This document shows, in pieces, positions 48,454 through 58,248 of a stretch of 64,000 nucleotides of DNA. Source of the DNA: Bettongia penicillata ogilbyi (lineage: Eukaryota; Chordata; Mammalia; Diprotodontia; Potoroidae). A program made the translations under genes and the position numbers. The stretch is from positions 6,515,100 through 6,579,099 of the forward strand of contig JAJHZJ010000399.1 in assembly GCA_023548195.1 (NCBI GenBank). The letters are read 5' to 3'. Every line of letters starts with the position of its first letter. The first letter of the stretch is position 1. A model generated the notes under the pieces. That model made no database searches. It worked only from the letters and a program-made list of their open reading frames with translations, and was not told the origin of the DNA.

Positions 48454-48498
<45 letters not shown>
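48280..48498. repeat. TATG/TACA microsatellite followed by (GA)n
   Basis: 48285-48425 is alternating TATG/CATA text. 48440-48498 is mostly GA dinucleotides. The YIYIYM and ERERER open frames come from these. Confidence 0.9.
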
Positions 48499-48500
<2 letters not shown>

Positions 48501-48569
48501 AGGGGGGGAAGGAAGGGAGTCTTGCATAGAAATCTCAATATGAGATTTTTTTTACTCCATATGATCCTA

Positions 48570-48860
48570 GAACAGGGGATAAGAGAAAGAAGAGGTCATA
48601 AAAGGAAGGACAGAATAAGTTGGGCAATGGTCAGAAGCACAGTATAACTTAGAAAGATAAACAGTTGAAAATACAATGCAGGGAGACACAATTAGTAATG
48701 ATAAATGTGAATGTGATTGGGATGAACTCAATCTTAAAATGGAAGAGGATAGTTGAATGAATGAGAAACAAAAGCACAACAGTATATTGTTTACAAGAAA
48801 CACATTTGAATCAGAAAGTTATATACACACTTAAAATAATGGTCAGAGACATAATCTATA
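48570..48860 (+). pseudogene. Old L1 fragment: ORF2 endonuclease N-terminus
   Basis: 'atgtgaatgtgattgggatg', 'aacagtatattgtttacaag' and 'aaacacatttgaatcagaaa' correspond to VNVNG, then CCLQETHL, of L1 endonuclease. It continues at 49504 after the inverted arm and a SINE. Confidence 0.65.
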
Positions 48861-49235
48861 CATGTACTACTATGCTAATATTGGGAAGCTAAAGAAGCAA
48901 TATAAGGGAAAAGAAGTAATTAAATAGAAACAAGATTCTGTAGCCAAGAATAACAAGATCATAGACATAAATGTAGAGAAAAAAGCGGTCTCAGAGTTCA
49001 TCTTATGCCACCCCATCAGATGAAAAAACTGAGACCCTGAGAGCTTAAGTAACTTGCCCGAGGTAACATGGCTAATAAGCATTAGAGGCAGAGATTGAGA
49101 GAACAGTTATTTGAAGGGGGCAGCAATTTTACATTATTATCATTAACTATATTTACTTGACATTCTAGGTACTTAAGCTGAGTTGTCAATATCATCTAAC
49201 CAGGATTCCATAATAGGTATTAGTCCAGGGCTAAG
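48861..49235 (-). repeat. Right arm of the inverted duplication, inside an old L1
   Basis: Reverse complement of 47904-48273. It sits within L1 endonuclease sequence (48570-48860 and 49504-50160), so this arm is the inserted copy. Confidence 0.9.
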
Positions 49236-49242
49236 TAGCAAT

Positions 49243-49503
49243 CATTTTGGGGCTGCTTGGTAGTGCAATGAATAGAATGCCTGGCTTAAATAAGGAAGAA
49301 ATTAATCAAATCCAACCTCAGATACTTACTATCTATGTAATTCTGGGCAAGACACTTAACCCTCTTTATCTCAATATCATCATCTATAAAATGAGCTGGA
49401 GAAGGAAATGGCAAACAACTCTATGTTCCTTGACAAGAAAAGCCAAAAGTGAGGTCATGAAGAGTTGAACACCACTGTAGTGACCAAACAAGAAAAACAA
49501 TAA
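49243..49503 (+). mobile_element. CORE-SINE (MON1/MIR type), full length
   Basis: 'ggggctgcttggtagtgcaa', 'ttctgggcaagacacttaac', 'atcatctataaaatgagctg', 'gagaaggaaatggcaaacaa', 'gaggtcatgaagagttgaac'. The element's whole length is recognisable. Confidence 0.8.
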
Positions 49504-50156
49504 ACTCAGACAAAGCAAAAGCAAAAACAGATCTAGTTAAAAGAGATAATTACAGAAACTAAATTTGTTGAAGTTGCCATAGACAATGAAGTGACGTGAA
49601 TATTAACATACAGGCATTAATCAATGTAAGATCCAAATTCATAAAGAAAAACTGAAGTGAGTTAGTGGAGAAAATCAGACAGTAAAACTATACTAGTAGG
49701 GGACTTCAACTTTCCCTTCTCAGAACTAGATAAATGTAATCATAAAAAAAATAAGATGTAAAAGCCATAATTACAAGTTTAGAAAAGCTAGGTATGATGT
49801 ATCTGTGGAGAAAAGTAAGAATAGAAAGGATTATATCTTTTTCACAGGTACGCATGACACCTTCTCAAAAATGGACCATAGAGTAGGGAATAAAACCTTC
49901 AAAGTCAAATGAAGAGCAGTCTATTAAGTGCATCATTTTCAGATCACAATAATAATTTAAAATATATTCAATAAAGGGCCTTGAAAGGTTAGATTTAAAT
50001 TAATTTGATACAAATGATGTAACTTTACAGAAGGGGTCCATCAAAGAAAAAAATCATAGAAACAATGAACATTTCCATTAAAGAGAATGACAGCAAATCT
50101 ATACTAAAATTAATTAGATGCAGCTAATCAGTACTTAGGGAAATTTTACATCTTTA

Positions 50157-50160
<4 letters not shown>
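49504..50160 (+). pseudogene. Old L1 fragment: ORF2 endonuclease, continued
   Basis: 'cagacaaagcaaaagcaaaa', 'ctagtaggggacttcaactt', 'agctaggtatgatgtatctg', 'gaccatagagtagggaataa' and 'cagcaaatctatactaaaat' follow L1 EN order to the EN/RT boundary. It ends at the GA repeat. Many stops. Confidence 0.7.

Positions 50161-50233
<73 letters not shown>
50161..50233. repeat. (GA)n microsatellite
   Basis: About 73 bp of AG dinucleotides with one GGAG interruption, at the junction of the L1 fragment and half-L1 tail C. Confidence 0.95.
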
Positions 50234-50238
<5 letters not shown>

Positions 50239-50239
50239 G

Positions 50240-51130
50240 AGGGGATATTTAAAAAAAGAAAATTAAGGATTGAGAGGAATGTACAAAGAGAAAGAGAAAG
50301 GGAGAAGTAGAAGGTACCGAATCACCTCACCTAAAAGAGGCACAAAAAAGCTTTTACAATGGAGAGGGAGAAGGGGGAAGGTGAAAGGGAATAAGTGAGG
50401 CTTCCTTTAATTGGAATCGGCTCCAGAAGAGGAGGGAATAACATACAAACTCATTTGGGTATGGAATTATATCTTGTTCACTTGTAAGTGCTCTGTTTTG
50501 GGGATGGTTTTCTTTAGGAAGCTTATTTATGGCTTGTTCAATTCCTTTTACGAAGATAGAGTTAGTTAAAACCTACCAGAAAGCAGGGGGAAAATGGGAA
50601 AAGAGAGGGGTTATAATAGAAAACACAGCAAATTGGGGGAAGGGTAATGAGAAGCAAACACTTTGGTAGATGGCCAGGTCAAGGAATTAAATAAAGGGAG
50701 GGCGGGGCAGGACAGAGGATGATACAGTTAGTCTTCCACAACATCACTGCTGTTGAGGTGTTTTGCATGAACACACATGTGTAACCTTTATCTAACTGCT
50801 TGCCTTCTTATTGAGGGTGGGGGGAGAATGGGGTAAGGGAGAGAACGTGGAACTCAAAGCTTTAAAAATGAATGTTAGGGGCCAATTTCTCATGCAACTA
50901 AAAAAGAAGATATATAAGCAATGGGCTTTGAAAATCTATCTTACCCTACAGGAAAATGGAAGGAAAGGGGATGAGGGGTGTTGGTAGAAGGGATGGCCAA
51001 TTGGAGTAAAGGACCATTAGAATATTTGCTGTCCTGGGGTAGGGGTAGAAGTGAGATGGGGAGAAAATTTATATTCAAAATTTTGTGGAAGTGAATGTTA
51101 GAAGCTGAAAATAAATTTATAGGAAAAAAC
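50240..51130 (+). mobile_element. Half-L1 (HAL1-like) element C, 3' UTR only
   Basis: Colinear with the 3' UTR of element A (31380-32182): 'agcttttacaatggagaggg', 'gaggagggaataacatacaa', 'gttagtcttccacaacatca', 'aacacacatgtgtaaccttt', 'ttttgtggaagtgaatgtta'. Ends near 'aaataaatttatag'. A piece of about 95 bp at 50475-50570 is absent from A and resembles minus-strand L1 RT sequence ('atttatggcttgttcaattc', compare 38950). No ORF1 or ORF2. Confidence 0.7.
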
Positions 51131-51363
51131 AAATAAAACTAGGTGCTAATTTTATTTTCAAAAGGAACAATACTATAGATAAACCATTGTTTAATTTTTA
51201 AACCAAATTACCAGTATAAAAATTAAAGAATGAATCAAGCACCAATAAACATGAAATTAAAGCAATTCATAGGAGGGACTTTGCCCTTTCATATGCCAAT
51301 AATAGCTGAGAATATGAGTAAGATGAATATTTTTACATTCACTGAATTAATTAAAATGTTTTT

Positions 51364-51377
51364 AAGAATTTTATTGG
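51364..51377 (+). other. Target-site duplication, left, of element D
   Basis: AAGAATTTTATTGG, identical to 54363-54376. It is preceded by TTTTT, so the cut site reads TTTTT/AAGAA, a good L1 endonuclease site. Confidence 0.9.
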
Positions 51378-51499
51378 GGGGGCGGAGCCAAGATGGTGGA
51401 GTAGAAGGACGCACATTTACGAGCTCCGAGCCCACAACCCATGGAATTGAGGTAAAAGGAGATCCCCATAAATTCTGAATCTCTGCAGGGGGTGCATAA

Positions 51500-52350
51500 A
51501 CATAGGGGAAGAGATTTCCGTTCCACTGAGCCCTGGAGAGTCGTTCCCAGGGTCCATCGCACTCAAGAAAGCGGACCCCCACCCCCACCCCTGGCCGTGG
51601 CCCCAGAGAAGCTGACCCGAGCAGGCCTCAGAGAGGGAAGCTCCGGGGGAAGCTCCGGCAGCCGGGAAAGTCCCTCCGCCCACAGAAGCTACAGGTCAGT
51701 AAGAAAGAAGGCTGCTCTAGGGGAGGGGAGCGGAGCGTCTCCGTGACTCGGGCCCCCTCGGGAGGAAGCTGCAGCGGCAGAGACGGGGGCAGGAAGCGGC
51801 GGAGGCAGAGGCGTGGGCGGGCGGCTGAGGCGGCAGCGGCCCGGGACTCAGGAATCCCCCAGCAGCAGGTAGGATCTTCAATACTGAAGGTCTTTCCAAC
51901 CTGAGGGAGCTGAGCCGGGGAGACGGCCCTGCCCCCACCCTGCTCTACTGCTGAACGCTTCTGAATAAAACCCCCAAGGGAGCTGAACATAGGAGGCGGG
52001 GCCCCCCACCCTGCCCCCACCTGCTCCGTTCCTGAAAGTCTCTGCAGAAAGCCCATGAGGGACCGAACTTAGGAGGCGGCCCTGCCCCCACCCCTGCGCC
52101 AGAACTAAAGCTTGCCTCCGGAAAGCACATTTGAATCTCAGAGGCCAAGCACTAGCTGGGCGCATCCAGGGGGGGGGGGGGGGGTGGAAAGGAATCTCAG
52201 AAGTCAAGTAACTGGCTGGGAAAGGGGAAGAAAAATAAGACTTTAGAGAGTTTTTTCCAACAAATGCAAATGATCCCCACCTTCGGATCTGATGGCGAGG
52301 ACGAGAACGTATTTTTCCCATCAGGGAAAGATGTGGAGGGCGGGGCCTCA
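51500..52350 (+). promoter_or_regulatory. CpG-rich 5' UTR / likely promoter of element D
   Basis: The most GC- and CpG-rich stretch of the window ('gaagcggcggaggcagaggc', 'ggcagcggcccgggactcag'). A G-run of about 17 lies at 52170-52186. By homology with L1 5' UTRs it should hold the internal promoter. Open frames on both strands here are composition artefacts. Confidence 0.5.
51890..52125 (+). repeat. 5' UTR tandem monomers of element D
   Basis: Three units of about 70-80 bp containing a variant of 'gagggagctgagccggggag' (about 51902, 51973, 52053), each followed by CTGCCCCCACC. Same arrangement as in element B. Confidence 0.75.
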
Positions 52351-53320
52351 GTACCCCAGACACCCCACAGGGGTGTTGGGTGGGCTCAGGCCTTGGAAGA
52401 GTTTTAAAAGGATTTTGAAAAACAAGTTAGACAGGTGGAGGAAAGACTGGGAAGAGAAATGACAAAGATGCAAGAAGAATATGAAAAAAAAGGTCAGTAT
52501 CTTGGTAAAGGAGACCCAAAAAAATGCTGAGGAAATTCACACCTTGAAAAATAGGCTCACTCAATTGGCAAAAGAGGTTCAAAAAGCCAATGAGGAGAAG
52601 AATGCATTCAAAAGCAGAATGAGCCAAATGGAAAAAGAGGCTCAAAAACTCACTGAATTTAATAGTTCTCTCAAAATTAGAATGGAACAGATGGAGTCTA
52701 ATGACTTTATGAGAAACCAAGAAATCACCAAACAAAACCAAAAGAACGAAAAAATGGAAGAGAATGTGAAATATCTCATGGGAAAAACAAGTGACCTGGA
52801 AAATAGATCAAGGAGAGACAATTTAAAAATTATGGGACTACCTGAAAGCCATGATCAAAAAAAAGAGCTTAGAATCGTCTTGCATGAAATTATCAAGGAA
52901 AACTGCCCTGACATTCTAGGACCAGAGGGCAAAATAAGTATTGAAAGAATCCATCGATCACCACCTGAAAGAGATCCAAAAAGAGAAACTCCTAGGAACA
53001 TTGTGGCCAAATTGCAGAACTCCCAGCTCAAGGAAAAAATCTTGCAAGCAGCTAGAAAGAAACAATTCCAGTACTGTGGAAATACAATCAGGATAACTCA
53101 AGATCTAGCAGCTTCTACATTAAGGGATCGAAGGGCATGGAATAGGATATTCCAGAAGGCAAAGGAACTAGGACTGAAACCAAGAATCACCTACCCAGCT
53201 AAACTGAGTATAATACTTCAAGGGAAAATATGGTCTTTCAATGAAACAGAGGACTTTCAATCATTCTTAATGAAAAGACCAGAGCTGAAAAGAAAATTTG
53301 ACTTTCAAACACAAGAATGA
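52264..53320 (+). pseudogene. Half-L1 ORF1, element D, broken only near its N-terminus
   Basis: L1 ORF1p-type nucleic-acid chaperone that coats the element's own RNA. The likely start is ATG 52264, but TAA near 52405 (against an AAA codon in B) and one extra A in the run near 52486 break the N-terminal part. From 52481 a 279-codon frame is open to TGA: coiled coil (about residues 1-85, KNRLTQLAKEVQKANEEKNA), RRM (about 95-190, RRDNLKIMGLPESHDQK, ERIHRSPPERD), and C-terminal domain (about 190-265, ITQDLAASTLRDRRAWNRIF, YPAKLSI). It is followed by a 3' UTR, not ORF2. Confidence 0.85.
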
Positions 53321-54362
53321 GAAGAAGCATGAAAAAGTAAACAGCAAAGAGAAGTATTAAGGTACTTACCAGAAGTGAACTGTTTACATTCATACAGGGA
53401 AAGACAATATTTCTAACTCTTAAAACTTTTCAGTATCTGGGTAGTTGGTGGGACCACACATACACATGTACACGCATGCACACACATACACACATGCATT
53501 CACATACAGAGACAGAGAGCACAGATTGAACTGAATAGGATGGGAAGATACCTTAAAAGAAATTAAGGTAAATGGTGAGAGAGAAATGTAGTGAGAGAAA
53601 AGAGGGGGAAATGGAAGGGGGTAACTATATGTCATTTAAGAGGCAAGTAGGAGATTTTTTTAGTGGAGGGAAAAAGAGGAGAGCTGAGGAAAAAAAAAAG
53701 AAAACAAAAAAAACAAACAAGAAGTTTACCCTCATCACATTTGACTAAACGAAGGAGTAAAATGCACACTCATTTTGGTATGAAAACCTATCTTACAGTA
53801 CAAGAAAGCGGGGGAGAAGGAGATATTGGGGGAGGGGATGATAGAAGGGAGGGCAAAGGGAGGAGGGAGTAATTGCAAGTCAACACTTGGGGAGGGACAG
53901 GATCAAAGGACAGAAGAGAAACAATGAGGGGCAGGTTAGGAGGGATGGCAATTCAGTTAGTCTTACACAACACGACTATCAGGAAGGTCATTTGCAAAGC
54001 TACACAGATATGGCCTATAATGAATTGCCTGCCTTCCCAAAGGGAATGGGGGGGGGAGGGAGGGATGGGGAGAATTTGGAACTCAAAGTTTTAGGAACAA
54101 TTGTTTAGTATTGTTCTTGCAACTAGGAAAGAAGACATACAGTTAATGAGGAATAGAAAGTCATCTGGACCTACAGGAGAAAAGAGAAGATGGAGACAAG
54201 GGAAGGGAGGGATGACAGAAGAGAGGACAGATTGGAGATAGGGAAAATTAGATTGCTTGGGGTATTGGGGTGAGGGGAGGGGAGAAAAGGGGAGAAAATT
54301 TGGAACCCAAAAATTTGTGAAAATGAATGTAAAAAGCTAAATAAGTAAATAAATTTAAAAAA
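53321..54362 (+). other. Two-module 3' UTR of element D
   Basis: Module 1 (about 53757-54130) and module 2 (about 54133-54350) share the order CTTACAG/CCTACAGGA, GGGATGATAGAAGGGAGG/GGGATGACAGAAGAGAGG, then AATTTGGAACTCAAAGTTTT/AATTTGGAACCCAAAAATTT. Elements A and C show the same two modules. Confidence 0.65.
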
Positions 54363-54474
54363 AAGAATTTTATTGGAAGGGGGCAAGAACAAATTTAATG
54401 CTGGTTACACATTGCAGCAGAAAGCTAAATATCTCTGGTGAAAAAAAAAAATGATCTTTGTAGTGTCAATGCAA

Positions 54475-54960
54475 TATTCACAGCACCTAGCATGGTCATA
54501 AGTATCCTGACCCAATTCTGAATCGTGAATTACAACAGACTTACCACATAGAAGACAGAATGAAAAGTTTATTCAGACACAAGAAAGCCAAATCCCAACA
54601 TCGTAAAGCCAAATCTATCACAGCAACAAAAATCGATGTTCAATAAAACAACAGCCCCAAGCCTTCTCTTGCTTGTCTTCTCACAAACCAGACTCTTTAA
54701 AGAAATAGAAATCTTCTCTTAAGTAAAATTCCCTTCTCCCAATCATAGGCAGCTGCAGGCTTGCTTGAGTCTTTACGTTCTGGCTGCTCTCTTGACCAAA
54801 TTTCCACCCATTCAGCAAATTTCTCCCACCACATACTTCATGTAACTCAGACTTGCATGTGACCCAAGTGGGTCACAGGGACTATTAATGAATGGGAAAG
54901 ATCTAACCACTAAATTACCATTACAATATTGAAGATAGAGAATGGTGTTCTTAATATTTT
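54475..54960 (-). mobile_element. LTR-like interspersed repeat, copy 2
   Basis: Reverse complement is colinear with 19320-19870. AATAAA is well formed here (plus TTTATT at 54568-54573) after GTCTG, about 30 bases before the presumed 3' part, supporting an LTR. Ends unresolved; family not identified. Confidence 0.5.
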
Positions 54961-55555
54961 TTGATGCCTACCTGGAGAATTGACCTCTTCCTAAAAGATT
55001 TTATCTTTTATGAAACCATAGCCATCTTAGTAATGTCAAAACCTATTACATTCAAGTGAATTAAATACAAAATTCTGTAGAATGCACACACTTGCATAAA
55101 AAGTTTGAAAATGGAAAATCATAAGCTTTCAGAGGTGGATATGTTTCTTTGTATGGAAAAAGGTTTTTGGTCTATTTTATAATTTTATGCTTGGTGTAAA
55201 GCATCAGGACCTTTTCGATCACGTGTTTACCTGAAAGTATCAGAATTATTCCATCAGATGATTTTGACATCTACCCAAATGAAGTATAATACTCTTGCCA
55301 TAATTATTCCTGCTTTTATCACATTATTAATTCAATCTATGGACAAGTGTTGCTCAGAACATAAAATGTTATAGAAATTTCAAGAACCCTGGTTTATTAC
55401 ATAAACAAGCACTGGACAAAACTTTTAGTCTTATAAAATATTATTTTTTAATGTTGTTTATGCCTTAAGCTGTTAAACAATGAATTATTAAAGTGATAGG
55501 AGAAAATTTGTTGGCTGAAGAAAAAACAGAATGACTTAAATGAGCTGAGATAAAA
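54961..55555. other. No gene or clear repeat seen
   Basis: AT-rich, no motif or recognised repeat. Confidence 0.4.
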
Positions 55556-55930
55556 GGAAGAGTGAACCAGAAGAATATTGTATACAGCAACAGCAATATT
55601 ACACAATGATCAACTGTGAATGACAACTATTCTCAGCAATACAATGATACTAGAAAATTTTGAAAGACTTGTGATGAAAAATATTATCCATCTCCAAGGA
55701 AGGAACTGAGGGAGTGTGAATGCAGATCAAAGCATACTTTCCTCCACGTTTTCCCTCTTCTTTCTTTGTTTTATGGTCTGTGTTTTCTTTCACAATATGA
55801 CTAATATGCAAATATGTTTCGCATGACTGTACATGCATAATCTATTTAACATTACTTGCATTCTCAATGAGGGAACTCATTTTTTTAAATAAATGGTAAA
55901 AATTATTCCTATGTGCAATTGTGGAAAAAT
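55556..55930 (+). mobile_element. L1 3' UTR fragment
   Basis: 'gtgaaccagaagaatattgt', 'atacagcaacagcaatatta', 'cagcaatacaatgatactag', 'aatatgactaatatgcaaat', 'gactgtacatgcataatcta'. Same subfamily as 17640-18020. Confidence 0.75.
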
Positions 55931-56384
55931 AAGATTTTTAAAATGTTGTTAATAGAATGGAAGTGTTCTCCATCCATCCTGCAGCATTCAGAAATGTGAC
56001 CTAAATCAAATATAAATATAACTGAGAAATGCTTAACTAAATGAAAATGCAATAAAATGTTCAAATTAAGTGGAAAATTAATTACAAAAATATAAATTAT
56101 TTATTTATAAAATCAAAATGAAGTATTAAATAAAATGATTGAATATGTTAGTATATTTTACATAATTTGCTATTCATTTACTATCTTCTTTGCTGTATGT
56201 AAAATGATTAAAACTGTCCAAGTACCTTCTCCTTTATACTTAGCAGCACAATCACCAAAGTAGACTAAATGTAATATTTTAATTTGCTTGCTTCAGAAGA
56301 TGTGGTCTAGAGCAGAGAAGATGAGCTCATTGGAATTTCAAATGAATATAATCATAGCAAAGGGAATCATTGTGTTTCTGTTAC
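55931..56384. other. No gene seen
   Basis: Very AT-rich, no recognised repeat. Confidence 0.4.
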
Positions 56385-56565
56385 TGCCTCTAGAATGAAA
56401 TATAGATTCTCTGGCATTTAAAGACCTTTTCACCTTGACTCCAGCTAACCTTTCTAGGCTTATTTTAGGTTGTCTATTTGAGGTTACTGCACAACTAAAT
56501 TGTCTTCTGACTGCTCCTCATACGCAAAGCTCTATCTGTAAGCTTTGTGCTTTTGCACTGTCTAT
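56385..56565 (+). mobile_element. L2 LINE 3' fragment
   Basis: 'aaagaccttttcaccttgac', 'tccagctaacctttctaggc', 'tgactgctcctcatacgcaa' and 'tgcttttgcactgtctatcc' follow the L2 ORF end (CTTCACAACCTGGCTCC, CCAGCCTTAT, CTGTTCCTCATAC, GCCTTTGCACAGGCTGTCCC). Confidence 0.55.
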
Positions 56566-56569
56566 CCCA

Positions 56570-56860
56570 CATAATAAAAATAGCTAACATACATGTTGTA
56601 CCTTCTATCTGCCTGGCACTATGCTTAAGTGCCTTAGAAAAGCTGTCTCCTTTACTCTCCCTCAAAATCCTGTGAGATAGGAGTTATGATTATTCCAATT
56701 TGAAAGGTAAGGAAAAGTAAGGAAAAAGTGAAAAGAGTTGAAGTGAATTGTCCATAATCACACAGCTAGTATGTGACTAAGGCTGTATATAAACAAGTCT
56801 TTCTAACTCCTGGGCATATATTGCACCACCTAGAGGCTTAGGGGAAGAATTCTTACCTTT
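56570..56860 (+). mobile_element. THER/MIR-type SINE
   Basis: 'aatagctaacatacatgttg', 'ctgcctggcactatgcttaa', 'tgagataggagttatgatta', 'attgtccataatcacacagc', 'attgcaccacctagagg'. Nearly full length, old. Confidence 0.65.
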
Positions 56861-57004
56861 CGTTTTTAAAACCATTATGTTTTTTCAAAGTTCACTTAGT
56901 TCAAACAACATTTCCATAAGGCGTTTACTAATAACCCCATTTGTAAACTCCTCAACCTCCGAAAAAAGTATTCCTTGAATTTATTTTCAATCTATTTTAT
57001 AAAT

Positions 57005-57350
57005 AGGTAGTACAGATAGTGAACCAAGGACAGGACTTAGCACTAGCCAGCCCAGGGTTCAAGTCGATCTCTGACACATACTAGTTGTATAACTCTGCTC
57101 AAGTCACTTACCTTTTTAGTGTCACATTCTAAAGCTAAGTTACTAAAAGTACTGATCTGCATTGGGAAGTTCCGCATGTGGGAGTTCTTCTGTCAATGAA
57201 AATATAGGGCCAGTCCCTGTCCCTAATGCTGATTACAACAATATAAGGTAAGCTCCTTGTGAATTTTTTTCTTTTTTGTCTTTGTACTCACAGGACCTAC
57301 ACATACAGTGCCTCACACACTGAAGTTGCTTAATATATGCCACTGATAAC
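57005..57350 (+). mobile_element. tRNA-headed SINE with L2-like tail
   Basis: Head and CORE: 'cccagggttcaagtcgatct', 'ctgacacatactagttgtat', 'ctgctcaagtcacttacctt'. Tail: 'gtaagctccttgtgaatttt', 'tttgtactcacaggacctac', 'cagtgcctcacacactgaag'. Confidence 0.6.
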
Positions 57351-57483
57351 TCTTGATACATTATCTTCCAGGTATAGTTGTCCAGTGTGACATACCAGTT
57401 TAAGTGTCTGCTTCAGTTGTTCCATTGGTTAATTTTTTTCACAATTCTATGGACGCAGGTTGAGGGTTCTACATATACATATG

Positions 57484-57485
<2 letters not shown>

Positions 57486-57552
<67 letters not shown>

Positions 57553-57575
57553 GTACGTATGTATGTATGTATCTT
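57486..57575. repeat. (TA)n then (GTAT)n microsatellite
   Basis: About 62 bp of AT dinucleotides followed by ACGT/GTAT tetramers. Confidence 0.95.
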
Positions 57576-58248
57576 TTAGGTGTTAACAAGGATTAAATGA
57601 TGGCAGATCTTTGAAAATCTATTACCAATACTGAGGGGGAAATAACATGGTATTAATGGTGAGGGATAATCTTTAAATGGAAGTCAGTTGCAAACACGAT
57701 TTTTGAAAATTGTCTATGAAGGCTTTAGTATATTATTTTCTGCCCTCATAAAAATATGTTTGATACTACTATGGTATAGAGAAGAAGATCATGGAGATAC
57801 CTTATTTCTCATCATCAGCATTATTATAGTATTCCGAAGATAATTAAACTATACATGAGGTAGTCATTTGTTAGGCTGAAGTATCATAAACATCATAATA
57901 TAATGAGATTACCAGTTCTACAAACTGCCTTCCCTTATAGCAGTAAAAAGCAATAAAATTAACCAAGCACTTGGATAACGAACAGTATTAAACAAAAGGA
58001 AGAAGAAAAAAAGAGTTGCTGTTCTTTAACGCAGAAATAGCAATTACCTCTTTCTCTCTTTGGAGTGACAAGCAGTGGGAAGGATAGTAGCAAAAAAAAA
58101 AAAATGTAGACTAATCTAGAAGAATCCAGTCTGCATTTTTTCATGATCTCTTCATTCTCAGTGCTTTTTGAGCTCCATATCTTCACTGTGCTTTCACAGC
58201 TACAACTTTTTTTTAAGTCTTTAATAAAGGTTATAAAGATGAATGTTT
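57576..58248. other. No gene or clear repeat seen
   Basis: AT-rich. A 101-codon minus frame (57959-58264) has no motif and runs into the L1 5' end. Confidence 0.4.

Larger units (their letters stand above)
51378..54362 (+). mobile_element. Half-L1 (HAL1-like) element D, complete
   Basis: 2,985 bp between perfect 14-bp target-site duplications. Order: L1-type 5' end (GGCGGAGCCAAGATGGTGG), CpG-rich 5' UTR, three tandem monomers, ORF1 to TGA at 53318-53320, then a purine-rich 3' UTR with a CA microsatellite (53455-53510) and poly(A). There is no ORF2 and no room for one. Insertion presumably used ORF2p supplied by an L1 elsewhere. It is the youngest-looking element in the window, judged by its intact duplications and mostly open ORF1. 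Confidence 0.9.

Noticed and set aside
48289..48543. Tandem array considered as CRISPR-like
   Set aside because: Simple TATG and GA microsatellites with no spacers; the genome is eukaryotic.
51230..52363. Long frames, including 161 codons on the minus strand
   Set aside because: Same reason: CpG-rich 5' UTR composition, opposite strand to the element.
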